64,000 nt of DNA from Bacteroidales bacterium (lineage in GTDB: Bacteria > Bacteroidota > Bacteroidia > Bacteroidales > GCA-2748055): positions 1 through 64,000 of the forward strand of contig JAGLOO010000055.1 of the NCBI GenBank assembly GCA_023138875.1, given 5' to 3'. The translations under genes were made by a program, and so were the position numbers. Of the stretch, positions 1-9,937 are shown piece after piece. Below the pieces are notes generated by a model. It saw only the letters and a program-made list of their open reading frames with translations. It was not told the DNA's origin and searched no databases. Positions within the stretch are counted from its first letter, which is position 1. Each line of letters begins with the position of its first letter.

Positions 1-2
1 TC

Positions 3-248
3 AAAGACGAAGGATTGCCCCAGGGCAGCGGGAGTGTGGAAAGTGCAATCAGAAGGGTGATCAACCTGAGATTAAAATCCTGCGGGTCGTTTTGGAAGAA
101 AGAAAACGCTGAAATTTACCTGTTTTTGAGATCTCAGCTTATCAAAGGAAGGTGGAATACATTCTTTGGCAACCTGACAAACAGAGCTGAATTATTTGAT
201 AATCAGATAGAAGTCAAGTCAAACTACTACTTGAAATGGGCAGCCTAA
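3..248 (+). CDS. C-terminal end of an ISKra4/UPF0236-like transposase (partial, enters from left edge)
   Basis: The frame is open from the first bases of the window, so only the last ~82 residues are present. They carry the tail typical of ISKra4-type DDE transposases: a GSGSVESAIRR motif, then NLRLKSCGSFW and a final LKGRW-like stretch (LIKGRWNTFF). The stop lies 2 bp before a terminal-repeat-like sequence. The family assignment is from recalled family motifs. The rest of the element lies outside the window, so its activity cannot be judged. Confidence 0.75.
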   Translation, partial: KDEGLPQGSGSVESAIRRVINLRLKSCGSFWKKENAEIYLFLRSQLIKGRWNTFFGNLTNRAELFDNQIEVKSNYYLKWAA

Positions 249-250
249 AA

Positions 251-275
251 AGTTCCACAAATTGGGATTGCACCC
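251..275. repeat. Putative terminal repeat of the ISKra4-like element
   Basis: The 25 bp just after the transposase stop (AGTTCCACAAATTGGGATTG followed by CACCC) recur with small differences at 32161-32187, where they abut a truncated gene. Two occurrences, one directly beside a transposase, suggest this is the right end of the insertion sequence. The left end is not visible here, so the inverted-repeat pairing is untested. Confidence 0.5.
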
Positions 276-568
276 GTTTGGTATTGACCTCCACCTCCGG
301 CATTAAGCCCGGCTGTTACCATGGCCTTGCTCCGGAGTCCTATCGGTTCCCATAGCTGTGAAAGACATGTGCATGATATTAAAAGTAATGCGAATACTAG
401 CCCGTGTTTTTCTTTCATGAATATCTATACTTAACGCACTAAGCGTATTTTGAATACAAGTATAACTAAAAATTCGCTTATAAAAAGTGTTTTTTCAGTA
501 AAAAGGTGTAAAATTTGATAAAAGGGAAAATATATTCAGATTCCTCACCTTTTCTTACATCTGCCTGG
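276..568. other. Intergenic, no gene seen
   Basis: About 290 bp between the IS end and the stop of the LamG protein gene. The left half is relatively GC-rich and the right half AT-rich. No convincing reading frame, tRNA or terminator was recognised. The GC-rich part (about 285-370) may be decayed sequence, but it could not be matched to any family. Confidence 0.3.
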
Positions 569-1570
569 TTAATGCAACACAATCATTCTTACGCTTTTAT
601 GAAGTTGATCTGACTGAAGGCTAACCCAATAAACACCATCCTGGAATTCAGAAGTATCAATGGTAATAGTGTCCTGTTGTTCAAAGTAGGATTTATGGCT
701 GTAGAAAATTTTTCCGGATGAGTCAGAGATCTTTACCTCAACACATCTCCTGTTCTTTATTCCAAACATCTTCAATTTTAATTCCTGATTTACCGGATTA
801 GGAGAAATTCTTACTTCCTTTACTTCTTGCATTAAGAAAGTGTGATCAGTTGATGAAACGGTATCTTCATGAATAAAGATAAAATCCTTCGGTTCAAGGG
901 CAGCATGGGTAATCTTTAGTGTCTTGATCACTCCCGCAAAGTACTTTTTTTCATTCATTCTTGCACCAAGGGATGTCTTACCCAAAGTGTTGACAATCTT
1001 AATAGAATGATTAACCTCACCATAAAGCTCTTTTGCTCCATTAAAATAAGTTGTGAGGATGTTGGCATTATAGGTAATTGCAATATGCTGCCATGTTTCA
1101 GTAGGATGAACCAGAGATTCGTCCATGAGCGTAAGGTTCTCAATATCAGTTTTCATAAATCCATCCATGTAGCACTCATTGTTTTTGTCAATTCTTAATT
1201 CCATCATCACTCGTTTTTCATCCGGATCATTTGGGTCCTGAATATGAACAACCCTTGGATCCGGATTATCGGGATAGCTTGCATCGGGTTTAAATACCAG
1301 CTCAATAGTAAACGCTATTGCATCCCTAATCGGATTAAAATCCACGAGCAACTGATCCATGTCTCCATCGAATTTAATAGCATCACCTATATCGGTATTC
1401 ACCATCTGTGGATCTCCAAGAACGGTAACTTCATGTCCTCCAATTAATTCAAGGCTATTCATATCCCATAATTCATAATAGATTGTGTCAGAAGCAAACA
1501 GTGAAGTACTCGAAGCAATTGGAGGTGCAAAAAGGATGAATATGATCAGTAGTCTCATTTGTTTATTCAA
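569..1570 (-). CDS. Secreted LamG/concanavalin A-like protein with T9SS sorting domain
   Basis: A 333-residue protein with an N-terminal signal peptide (about 1-26). A LamG/laminin-G-like jelly-roll region spans about 45-230, including a FTIELVFKP strand and a WQHIAITYN motif typical of LamG_3 domains. The last ~80 residues form a type A T9SS sorting domain (SPNPVNQELKL, then DGVYWVSL and a basic tail). It is expected to be exported through the Por secretion system and to bind carbohydrate or another surface ligand. Its start overlaps the end of the upstream DUF362 gene by 8 bp, so the two are probably translationally coupled. No catalytic residues are recognisable. Confidence 0.8.
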   Translation of the reverse strand: MNKQMRLLIIFILFAPPIASSTSLFASDTIYYELWDMNSLELIGGHEVTVLGDPQMVNTDIGDAIKFDGDMDQLLVDFNPIRDAIAFTIELVFKPDASYPDNPDPRVVHIQDPNDPDEKRVMMELRIDKNNECYMDGFMKTDIENLTLMDESLVHPTETWQHIAITYNANILTTYFNGAKELYGEVNHSIKIVNTLGKTSLGARMNEKKYFAGVIKTLKITHAALEPKDFIFIHEDTVSSTDHTFLMQEVKEVRISPNPVNQELKLKMFGIKNRRCVEVKISDSSGKIFYSHKSYFEQQDTITIDTSEFQDGVYWVSLQSDQLHKSVRMIVLH

Positions 1571-3548
1571 TAATCAGTTTGATACTCTGATGCTGATTCC
1601 CTGAGACCATAGTGCAAAGGTAAACTCCGCTTCCTGCACGGTATCCCTGATCGCTCTCTAAGTTCCATAAAATATCATGCGATCCCGCAGAAAGCATTTC
1701 ATTGCATAGTGATTTGACCCGCTTACCACTCATATCAATAATATTTATCTGAGTTGTCTTTGATTCCGGTAATTCGAAGCTAATCTTTGTGTATCCTGCT
1801 GCCGGATTCGGATTACATATAAGTGAGTATGCATACCCTGAATCATAAGACGATATATGATTTATTACAGTTCCTGTGCCACTGTCGTCTATGTAAAATT
1901 TCAATCCATTAACCCTGTTGCCGAAATAGAGCGGATCGCTTTCAACCTCACAAATATTCAGTGCAAAACTGTAATCTCCGAATTTGTTCAATGTCTTCAC
2001 CAACAGTGTATTCTTTCCCTGTTTGATGTTGATGATTTTTTTCTTCTCACCTCTGTCTGAATCTCTATATGAATTGGTAGAAGTAAATAAATAGACCTGT
2101 TCACCATTTAAATAGACAGAGATGGCTTCATGCGTACCTAACCAGAGTTCCGCCGTTTGATCTTTCAAGGCACTAAAGTATGTAAAAGCATAAGAAACCA
2201 TGTTTGTTTGCTCCGAATAGAAACTGAGCAGGTCAATGCGGTCATCAAAAAAATATACGGATTGTGACCATCCATTATCTCCAGGAATTGGTTGAATGTC
2301 AGCCTCATTAATATAATACTCATTCTGAATTCCGGTTCCTTCAAAAGCCTGGGAAAGAATCCATGTTCGATTTGACTGTCCAAACTTACCATCCTTATGC
2401 TGACTTTTTTTCACCTTTTGCTTGGCTTGGTCGACGGGGATTCCAACTATGATTATCTTATCGGAATTATTTGTTCCTAATCCAACTTTCTCTGCCAGAG
2501 TAATATGAGCAACATCATCCGGATTGAGACCCATTAGTTTTGCTCCTACATGATCAATGGCCACAGGGTCGGCACCAGCCAGAATGGTATTCAACCGAAC
2601 CTGATTATAATCTCTATTTGTCTTTACAGTCTCAAGACACATGATTGCATCTGCCACCACGAAATCTATATCAGCCACATTGCACAAATCGACAATGGCT
2701 TCCGTAGTCCATACCCGGTGATCGATATTGTGAAGAAGACCATTCGGGCACAGAGTGGTCCCGACGGTTTTGTTATATCCATAGTAACAACCGGGAGCCG
2801 AGCCAACCTGTAGCTTGAGAGCATTGGTTATCCCGGTATTGTGAATCTTTAAAACTGGAACAGCCATAAATACATCTGCTTCCATTTGAGCTTTATGCAC
2901 ATAGTATTTTGACCCTTGTACCGCAGATGTCCCTTCACGTCCCAGATCAATCTCAATCAGATCTTCAACCGATTGATTCAGGTTGAGTAAGCTAAGAGTA
3001 ATTCCTGACAAATGTGGATCTGTCAGCAATCCGATATACCCGGAGTTTCCCCAGACACTGGCCGGATCAGACGGATCGTCATTTGACCTGGCCGTTCCTT
3101 CTGCAACTTGTATCTCTACGTCACCTTCAGTATGTTGAGCAATATGCCAGATCAGGGCTTTAACCACTCGAACATCTGTATTCGTGCCATCTCCTGACGG
3201 ATTATTACCCCCTACCAGATTCACTTTTATCATTACCTTATCACCCTTTTCAACTATCCAGTCAAATCCGCCCTGTAATTCAATGGCTTTTCCAACCATC
3301 TTTTCGATCTGATCATATGATGGATTTACCGTCCTCTCAACAGGATTTGAAAGCTCTGAATAGTCTGAGGTTACAACAGCAACTTTTGTCGTAGCACCCG
3401 AGAGTGCATCAAATTCTGATTCATATCTGAATGTTCCCGGTTCAACACCCAGTTCTGAGAGGGCAACATCCCAACATATTGCTGTAATGGCAGCTGCGAA
3501 AATCAGATACTTAACAGTCCGGTTCTTAATCTTATTATGCATCATCAT
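1563..3548 (-). CDS. Exported DUF362-domain protein with T9SS sorting domain
   Basis: 661 residues. A hydrophobic N-terminal segment (about 13-31) is followed by a DUF362 domain (about 95-370: KVMIKVNLVGG, DADPVAIDHVGAKLMG-like stretch). A middle region (about 400-540) may be a carbohydrate-binding-like module, and a T9SS type A tail (PNPAAGYTKISFELPE, GSGVYLC) covers the last ~85 residues. DUF362 proteins are often ferredoxin-linked cytoplasmic proteins, but no CxxCxxC cluster is visible here and the sorting tail implies export. It lies 23 bp downstream of a permease and overlaps the LamG gene, so the three probably form one transcript. Function unknown. Confidence 0.8.
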   Translation of the reverse strand: MMMHNKIKNRTVKYLIFAAAITAICWDVALSELGVEPGTFRYESEFDALSGATTKVAVVTSDYSELSNPVERTVNPSYDQIEKMVGKAIELQGGFDWIVEKGDKVMIKVNLVGGNNPSGDGTNTDVRVVKALIWHIAQHTEGDVEIQVAEGTARSNDDPSDPASVWGNSGYIGLLTDPHLSGITLSLLNLNQSVEDLIEIDLGREGTSAVQGSKYYVHKAQMEADVFMAVPVLKIHNTGITNALKLQVGSAPGCYYGYNKTVGTTLCPNGLLHNIDHRVWTTEAIVDLCNVADIDFVVADAIMCLETVKTNRDYNQVRLNTILAGADPVAIDHVGAKLMGLNPDDVAHITLAEKVGLGTNNSDKIIIVGIPVDQAKQKVKKSQHKDGKFGQSNRTWILSQAFEGTGIQNEYYINEADIQPIPGDNGWSQSVYFFDDRIDLLSFYSEQTNMVSYAFTYFSALKDQTAELWLGTHEAISVYLNGEQVYLFTSTNSYRDSDRGEKKKIINIKQGKNTLLVKTLNKFGDYSFALNICEVESDPLYFGNRVNGLKFYIDDSGTGTVINHISSYDSGYAYSLICNPNPAAGYTKISFELPESKTTQINIIDMSGKRVKSLCNEMLSAGSHDILWNLESDQGYRAGSGVYLCTMVSGNQHQSIKLIIE

Positions 3549-3571
3549 CTCATTTTTATGTAATCTGTTAT

Positions 3572-4537
3572 TTAAAAAAGGTTATAAATTAACCCCAGGA
3601 TCAATGCTCCAATCAAGCCAGTTGCCAGGTACTGTATAAGAATGGTTCTTTTAAAGGTGGCCTGGATAATCACGAGATTGGATATTTTTGTGACCGGACC
3701 TGAAATAAAAAAGGCCAGTACAGCTCCTTTCGACATGCCCAAATCAGCCAACTGTTGCACCACTGGAATAGCAGCTCCCCCACAAACATAAAAAGGAATA
3801 CCGGCACCGGTTGACAAAATAATGGATAATATATGATCACTATTGAAGAGCCTGATAATGAGTTTTGGATTGGCGGCAATTTTTATGATTGCTGCCAAAA
3901 TAATAGCGAGAAAAAAGTATTTGCTGACATATCGGCCCATCTTATAAAGCTCAGACAAAAAACCTGTAATACATTTTTCGCTTCCTTTGACAGAAAACTG
4001 CTCAAGAGAGAACTGCTGAGTATTCTTTATCACTTTATCCGGGTTAAGAATGTGCTTCTTTTCCATCCATAGGGTAGTATAGCCAGCAATGGACCCCAGT
4101 AAAAAGGCAGATAATACCCTGACAATTGCAATTTTAAGCCCCATTGCGCCGGCCGTAAGTATAAACAAATTTGGATTCATCAGTGGAGAAGAGACCATCA
4201 GGGCCATCATAATATGTAAGGGCACACCGATCCCAAATAGTGCTGCGGACATGGGAATAATGATATAGCTTCCAAGCGGAGAAAACACACCGATGACCGA
4301 TGCAATTAAGATAGTTGCAGTAGGATCCTTCTTGCTGAAAAAAGCAGCCATCTTTTGTTTTGATACATAAATTTTGACCAACGTGGAAGCAATAATACCC
4401 ATCACAAGGAAAGGCCATAGTTGTCCAAGCAATTGAAGTGCCTCTACAAGAATTTTCTTTGTATAGCTAGCTTCAAAGTGATTCAGAAAATTGTATAAAA
4501 CTGTATCTGCCGAAACCAGGTGTAATAGATGAATCAC
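3572..4537 (-). CDS. ArsP/DUF318-type permease (predicted metal or metalloid efflux)
   Basis: A 321-residue integral membrane protein with about eight hydrophobic segments. It carries the two halves characteristic of the permease family PF03773: GVFSPLGSYIIIPMSAALF with SPLMNPNLF near residues 90-130, and GAGIPFYVCGGAAIPVVQQL near 240-265, which includes a cysteine in a conserved membrane motif. Relatives include ArsP and the SO_0444-type Cu/Zn efflux transporters; the substrate cannot be read from sequence. It is the first gene of a probable three-gene unit with the DUF362 and LamG proteins, and a terminator-like hairpin separates it from the gene upstream. Confidence 0.8.
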   Translation of the reverse strand: MIHLLHLVSADTVLYNFLNHFEASYTKKILVEALQLLGQLWPFLVMGIIASTLVKIYVSKQKMAAFFSKKDPTATILIASVIGVFSPLGSYIIIPMSAALFGIGVPLHIMMALMVSSPLMNPNLFILTAGAMGLKIAIVRVLSAFLLGSIAGYTTLWMEKKHILNPDKVIKNTQQFSLEQFSVKGSEKCITGFLSELYKMGRYVSKYFFLAIILAAIIKIAANPKLIIRLFNSDHILSIILSTGAGIPFYVCGGAAIPVVQQLADLGMSKGAVLAFFISGPVTKISNLVIIQATFKRTILIQYLATGLIGALILGLIYNLF

Positions 4538-4568
4538 TGTAAATGGATTTCACATTGCAAATGAGAAA

Positions 4569-4606
4569 AGCGCAAAGATTAGTAAACTTTTACCAGTCTT
4601 TGCGCT
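4569..4606 (-). terminator. Rho-independent terminator of the upstream T9SS protein gene
   Basis: A long stem: AGCGCAAAGATT pairs with AGTCTTTGCGCT, extended inward by GTAAA/TTTAC. Read on the minus strand it is followed by TTTTCTC. It lies about 65 bp after the stop of the gene ending at 4670 and just before the permease start, so it should separate the two transcripts. Confidence 0.7.
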
Positions 4607-4669
4607 CTTTGTGTATGAATAAAAGCACCAGACTAATCGTCCTCCTCTCTTATTACTAAATAAAACAAA

Positions 4670-5731
4670 CTATTTTACAAGAAGTTTTTGTACTTGCTGC
4701 TGACCATTCATTTGAACTTCAACGAAATAAAGTCCAGGTGCAAAACCGGATACATCAATAAGCTCGTTTTGGATACCCTGTGAATAGGAATTCGCATGTT
4801 GGTGTACTGTTTGTCCCAAAACACTCATTACAACAATATCTACAGTTGCTGATTGTTTCACATTGAACTGTACAGTTGCAGTTTGATTGGCAGGATTTGG
4901 ATATACCGAGGTATTAAAATCTGCCAATCGATTATTGCTTATGCCAACTCCTATATCCAATAACCATTTCACTGCGCCGGTAGTAAGTTTAGCCATCTCC
5001 TCAGTAGGATACTCCAGATATTGCTGAGCGGTCCCCAATACAACATGTTTTTTTGAAGATGGATTCTCGTCTATTGCATAGAGAATATTCACAGCCGCTC
5101 TTGCACTGTCCACTGCTATTGTACTTGTTGCAACAGCCGTTGCATTAGTTACTATATCAGCATCATCAGTAATGTTAAAGGTCTGAACAGTTATTTTCCC
5201 CAGCCATTCGGCAGCAACTTGCGAACTAAGGCTAAACGTATCTCCGGCAGCAACACCAAGATCAGCTAAAATGGCATGATCCTCGATTACTTTAATATTC
5301 GTTTCAGCGTGAACGTCGGTATTAGGAAGCTTGTAAGTATACCAGTTGTCTTCGCTGTTTAGGTTGTCAACCAAGGGCCAGTGTGTTCTGCTCAATCTTA
5401 TTGCCCAGGCCTTGTAGTTAAGCGTTGGTAACGCTTTTACACCTGATGTTCCCCAATGAGCGGCTTGGACTGAGCCTGGATTCTCAGTAACAAATGCTAA
5501 ATCATATGAGGTAAAATCCGTGAAAGTTTCAATGGAATCTTTTATAATGTAATCAAACTCCCAATCAATTCCGTTAATCGATTTAATTGCATCGACAGGA
5601 TTTTTTACTCCCAGCTTCGCAGAATCTGCCAACTCCGAACCTACCATTACAAGAACTTTTTTCACATCTTGCGTCATGCCTACTGAAGTAAACAATGCAA
5701 GTACAAACAATGAGCTGTAGAACTTTTTCAT
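4670..5731 (-). CDS. Secreted protein with ThuA/GATase1-like fold region and T9SS sorting domain
   Basis: 353 residues. Signal peptide about 1-20 (ending GMTQ). The central region (about 22-265) begins KKVLVMVGSE and contains alternating strands and helices (YDLAFVTENPG, KHVVLGTAQQYLEY) that resemble a class-I-amidotransferase-like or ThuA-like fold, though no catalytic triad was recognised. The C-terminal ~80 residues are a T9SS type A sorting domain (VYPNPANQTATVQF, GLYFVEV, QKLLVK). It stands alone, with a terminator-like hairpin downstream. Function unknown. Confidence 0.7.
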   Translation of the reverse strand: MKKFYSSLFVLALFTSVGMTQDVKKVLVMVGSELADSAKLGVKNPVDAIKSINGIDWEFDYIIKDSIETFTDFTSYDLAFVTENPGSVQAAHWGTSGVKALPTLNYKAWAIRLSRTHWPLVDNLNSEDNWYTYKLPNTDVHAETNIKVIEDHAILADLGVAAGDTFSLSSQVAAEWLGKITVQTFNITDDADIVTNATAVATSTIAVDSARAAVNILYAIDENPSSKKHVVLGTAQQYLEYPTEEMAKLTTGAVKWLLDIGVGISNNRLADFNTSVYPNPANQTATVQFNVKQSATVDIVVMSVLGQTVHQHANSYSQGIQNELIDVSGFAPGLYFVEVQMNGQQQVQKLLVK

Positions 5732-5956
5732 AAAAATATTTCTTTAAGTGAATAATAAAAGGTTTAGTACAAAGCATCTAATTCTAAAGATAACGCGTTA
5801 AGAAGAATCAGTGGTAAATATAAGTAAAAAATGTAAAGTTGCGAAACTTTTCCATGAAATTATCATACTACGGATATGAGTTTCTCTACCAGAGAGTTGT
5901 ATTAAGCAATCGGTTGGATTGTTTGAAGACCCTTTAAGCAGAATGGTTGCTTTATT

Positions 5957-7049
5957 TCAGGTGTTTGTCGAAAAGCTGAATATACTTTCAATGTTAAATT
6001 CATGCCCGGCCGGATGAATCAGAAATTCGAATCTGTCAGAGATCCCTAATTTGTTGTAAAAGGCAGAAGCGCGTTTTACTTCAATACCCGCACCTTCTAC
6101 ATTAAATAATCCATCCTTCTCACCAAGCTGAATCATGAATGGACGGGGACATATTAGTCCGATTGCCTGAAAATGCCCAAACCCTTTGAATAAGTATATT
6201 GATTGTGTTTCCGAAGTAATATCCATTGTCTCAATCAGGTCGGCTTCGCTATCCCTGAAAAACGCAGAAGGAGCAGCAACTTTTATGAATGGGCATAATG
6301 CCGTAGTATACATGGTAAAAAATCCACCCCATGAAAGACCGGCCATTACTACATTTTTCGCATCAATTTCAGGCCGCTCATTGATCAGCGCTCTCGCACT
6401 TTCAATAATCTTATGGATTTCAAGGCCAATAATACTACCTCCCAGTAGTTTGAGCTGTTTATCGAATATGTTTATCTCCGCTCCCGAGATTCTTTTGTCG
6501 CCACCATATCAGCTGAACATGGTTAAACCGGGCGCCCATACAAGGTATCCTCTTTTCACTGTTTCGTGTCCGAACGAATGATAGTTTATTCGTGTATCCA
6601 AATCACATATTGCTTCAGGGTTTCCTCCACCACCATGCATTGCAATGATAAGCGGGGCTTTCCCTTTTTACTTCTTTGGAACCATGAATATTCCATATGT
6701 GTGAACATCTTCAATAACCTCAATCCATATGCGGTAAAGTGTACAGTATTTATCTTCACCTGCTTTTTCAAATCCGGAAACCTTTCCTTGTATAGCTTTT
6801 AAGGGAGGGTAACCAAGGTCTTTTCCGAGTTGTTTCCTGCATCGATACAACGAGTTTATACTATCATCAATACTGATAAAGTCAGGTTGAAATAGTTTGT
6901 CGATGTACGCTTACATTTCCATATGTTGTTCTTTGCGGATTGGATTAAGAATCGGGAAATTTCTCCCGGTATTGTTTCGCAAGTTCCTGAGAATAAAAGG
7001 TTACAGGTATTGAAAAGGCTATTAGGCATGAAACAAAAATCTTTTTCAT
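5957..7049 (-). pseudogene. Alpha/beta-hydrolase (esterase-like), broken
   Basis: The reading frame begins with an intact signal peptide (MKKIFVSCLIAFSIP) at 7049 but soon meets a stop, and a frameshift occurs near 6900. The rest stays in one frame to 5957, with in-frame stops at 6668-6670 (TAA) and 6509-6511 (TGA). The hydrolase motifs survive: an oxyanion-type MHGGGGN, the nucleophile elbow GLSWGGFF, and a final HPAGHEF with the catalytic histidine. The start overlaps the stop of the GH106-like gene in an ATGA, so it was the last gene of the sugar-utilisation unit. The original protein would have been about 360 residues, a periplasmic deacetylase or esterase. Confidence 0.85.
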
Positions 7050-9919
7050 AATGCTTTTTTTGCTGAAATAATTCTGACTGGTCCAATCAGACCTGACTCT
7101 AATAATGGAGCATCTTTCCACAAGTGACCTTTCATAAGAGGTCCTCCAACATACTTAATATTGGTACTTGTGAGCCTTTTATCTTCAGGTAGTTTCGCAT
7201 CGCCTGTCAGTCTGTTTGACCAGGTGTTGGCAACTTCAATAACCAGGCTGTTTTTTCCGGGTTTGGCAGCTTGTGTAATATCTGCACAAAAGGGCGATTT
7301 CCAGAGGATTCCTATGTTTTTACCATTTAAGTACACATCGGCAAGAAGATGAACCTCACCTAAATCAAGGGTAAGGTGTTTATCCTTTGCGATAAAATTC
7401 TCAGGGATCTCAAATTCTTTGTAATATGCAGCTATTCCAGAGAAGTATTTTATTCCTTCTTCTTTGTTATCCGTCCATGATGACAGGGCAGGGAAGGTTG
7501 TTGAGTCAGGGGCATACCAGCCTTCCGGAAAACGAACCTCCCATGAGCCGGTAATTTCAAGTTCATTTGTTGCATTAGTTATATGAAGGACTTCAGTTTT
7601 CCCATTTTCTTTTCCATTTTTCCTGAATACTACAAAAACGGCTTCTTCCTGAGCGAGGTTTAGCGAAACGGCTGTCCCCCCTTCAACCTGGAAGTAAACC
7701 GGTATGTTTTGTATTATTCCTGTTTCGGGATTCCATAATTCAGGAACTCTCTCTTTAACCCGGAAAGTGCAGTTAACATCTTCCCGTGTTTTGTTTTTAT
7801 TTCTTACAAAATAGATATCCTCATTTTCAGTTTTTCGGTGGATGTAATCCAACTCAGTTTCACTATTGTTGCTAATAAAACTAAAATCAGGTGGGATGCC
7901 CTTCTCATTCAATATTTCACGCAGTGTACGGCCCCAGATAACTATCCCTTTACCGTACCTGTTTTCTTTGATCTCGTTTCCATCGCAGGTTCCCCATATT
8001 TCGTCGGCTAGTTTTCGAACTTCCTTATCCCTGTCCGGGTAATTGGTCAGCCCGTTTGTTTTGGTTGGTTTTGGTCCTACAACCGTGATGCCTCCTTCTA
8101 AAAGTTGTTGAATTTTTTTCAGTACTTCCAGATCCATGTCTTCCCTTTCGGGAAGTACCAGCAATTCGTAACTCATACCATCGGGAAGTACAATTTTACC
8201 GTTTTCAGCTTCCATACGGGTTAGGATAACCTCGGGATTGACAACATCATAATCGTATCCAAATCCGAGAGATGGGTCAATATGCTTATCGGGTACATAG
8301 TTAAATCCCTGGTCGCCATAATAGTAGCATACATCACCAACGAATAACCCCTGGCGAAGGAGGTAACAGTTCCTTGACAGATAATCCATAAACGGTTTCG
8401 CTTTAGGCCACCAAACCCTGCTTGGGCCAATATGTGTCCCGGCATAAAAAGCCCAGCCGGGAGTTCCTGCTTCCGGGGGGGTATGAGGATAGGTATGGAA
8501 TGTGACCTTATTCATCCCGTTGCAAAATGCATTGTCTGCAAGGGTTTTTAAATCACGCGGTCCTTCCTGCCACATCTTCCAACTGGGAAAGGCTTCCTGG
8601 TCGACCAATTTCCTTCCATAGATATGTGCTGCACTGGCAATTTCTTTTACAAGGGAAGTAGGAGAGTTATACCAAAATTCTCCCCTGGGAATATCTAATG
8701 CTCCAAGTGCTTTTAATGATTCGACTGGTACACGGGCAGGTCCGCCCGATTCGGCACAAAGTTGAAGGCCGTATTTATTGGATATTTTTGTTGCATTTTT
8801 ATAGTGAGCATCTACTATCAGATCGCAAATTGTTTTTTCAAAATCATAGTAAAACCGTTTTGTAAACTCTTCGTTTTGGATTTTATATCCAAGTAGCACA
8901 GGCAGGTAAGGAGTGATGCTGTATCCACGTCGGTATAAAAATTCTTGCTGAAAGTTTGGGGTCCAGCTAATGCCCCAAACTTCATAACTGCATAAGTAAA
9001 GATATTTCAGAGCGCTGTTTTCTAAACTTCCAATTTCTGATTGTAGTTTATCTATTATTGTTTGGAAGTGCATCTTCGTAGCTTCCGGGTTAAAATGGTC
9101 GATTACCAGTCCATGGGAGTTAGTACTGGGAGAATGAAGTGTTTTGCCAGTATTTGTACAAACGAATCGTGTAATAGCCCATTCGCCTTCAGGTACATCC
9201 CACACGAGTTGCCCGTTCTCATTCATTTGCGCTGTTAGATCTTTTACGGATGACAGGGTTTTTATGATTTTCCCATCTGCATTTGGATGGGCTAATACAG
9301 CAATGTCTTTGTAATAAACAGGCATCCCGTCCGGGCGTGTGGGCGTTTCTTTAGGGAAAGTTGGGAATGGGAGTACTTCGGAAAATCGAGATGGCCCTTT
9401 TACAACAACCTTTTCCGAAGAGAATAGAGCCATATTGGCATGTTCCGGCCTTACCCATGAACCTCCGGCATTCCAACTACTTGAAGTAATCAGACCAAGT
9501 CCTAAATCTAATCGCTTGGCCTCGTTCATCACATGATGGATGGCTTTGAGTGATTCTTCCCCAAGGAAAGCCGGTCCGGCAGGAATTGACCCTTTTTCGG
9601 GAAAACGCTCGCCAATATCGAAAATATCAAACCCACCCATGCCTTTGGCTTTTATTTCTTCCAGGTCTTTCGTTAGTTGTAAAAAATTGACATTACCATT
9701 TGTCCATACCCAATATGCCCACGGGCGTACAGATGTTGGAGGGTTTTTAAAACCTGTCTCCAGATCTGTTTCACCGGTAATCGTGTTTTGTTGTGTACTA
9801 TTGCAGGAGGTCAATAATATGGCAAAGATTAAGACATGAGTTACTCTTATTTTCTTAGATTTTATCACTTTAACTTTATTTTTATAAACCTCCTTTATGA
9901 ACCCCACATAAAAAACCAC
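7046..9919 (-). CDS. GH106-like glycoside hydrolase (alpha-L-rhamnosidase type), lipoprotein
   Basis: Up to 957 residues. A lipobox LLTSC lies near residue 39, so the enzyme should be a membrane-anchored lipoprotein. The N-terminal part matches the GH106/GHL pattern (PWAYWVWTNGNV, then KDLEEIKAKGMGGFDIFD), a (beta/alpha)8-type domain runs to about 600, and the C-terminus has a galactose-binding-like jelly roll (LDLGEVHLLADVYLNGK). GH106 members release alpha-L-rhamnose; the exact substrate is inferred. The annotated GTG start is uncertain: an AAAGGAGG lies at 9889-9896, and a GTG at 9868 would give a normal-length lipoprotein signal but sits 20 nt from it. It is flanked by the ceramidase-like gene and the hydrolase pseudogene. 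Confidence 0.8.
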   Translation of the reverse strand: MVFYVGFIKEVYKNKVKVIKSKKIRVTHVLIFAILLTSCNSTQQNTITGETDLETGFKNPPTSVRPWAYWVWTNGNVNFLQLTKDLEEIKAKGMGGFDIFDIGERFPEKGSIPAGPAFLGEESLKAIHHVMNEAKRLDLGLGLITSSSWNAGGSWVRPEHANMALFSSEKVVVKGPSRFSEVLPFPTFPKETPTRPDGMPVYYKDIAVLAHPNADGKIIKTLSSVKDLTAQMNENGQLVWDVPEGEWAITRFVCTNTGKTLHSPSTNSHGLVIDHFNPEATKMHFQTIIDKLQSEIGSLENSALKYLYLCSYEVWGISWTPNFQQEFLYRRGYSITPYLPVLLGYKIQNEEFTKRFYYDFEKTICDLIVDAHYKNATKISNKYGLQLCAESGGPARVPVESLKALGALDIPRGEFWYNSPTSLVKEIASAAHIYGRKLVDQEAFPSWKMWQEGPRDLKTLADNAFCNGMNKVTFHTYPHTPPEAGTPGWAFYAGTHIGPSRVWWPKAKPFMDYLSRNCYLLRQGLFVGDVCYYYGDQGFNYVPDKHIDPSLGFGYDYDVVNPEVILTRMEAENGKIVLPDGMSYELLVLPEREDMDLEVLKKIQQLLEGGITVVGPKPTKTNGLTNYPDRDKEVRKLADEIWGTCDGNEIKENRYGKGIVIWGRTLREILNEKGIPPDFSFISNNSETELDYIHRKTENEDIYFVRNKNKTREDVNCTFRVKERVPELWNPETGIIQNIPVYFQVEGGTAVSLNLAQEEAVFVVFRKNGKENGKTEVLHITNATNELEITGSWEVRFPEGWYAPDSTTFPALSSWTDNKEEGIKYFSGIAAYYKEFEIPENFIAKDKHLTLDLGEVHLLADVYLNGKNIGILWKSPFCADITQAAKPGKNSLVIEVANTWSNRLTGDAKLPEDKRLTSTNIKYVGGPLMKGHLWKDAPLLESGLIGPVRIISAKKAL

Positions 9920-9937
9920 CTGTGGTGATTTGCATAA

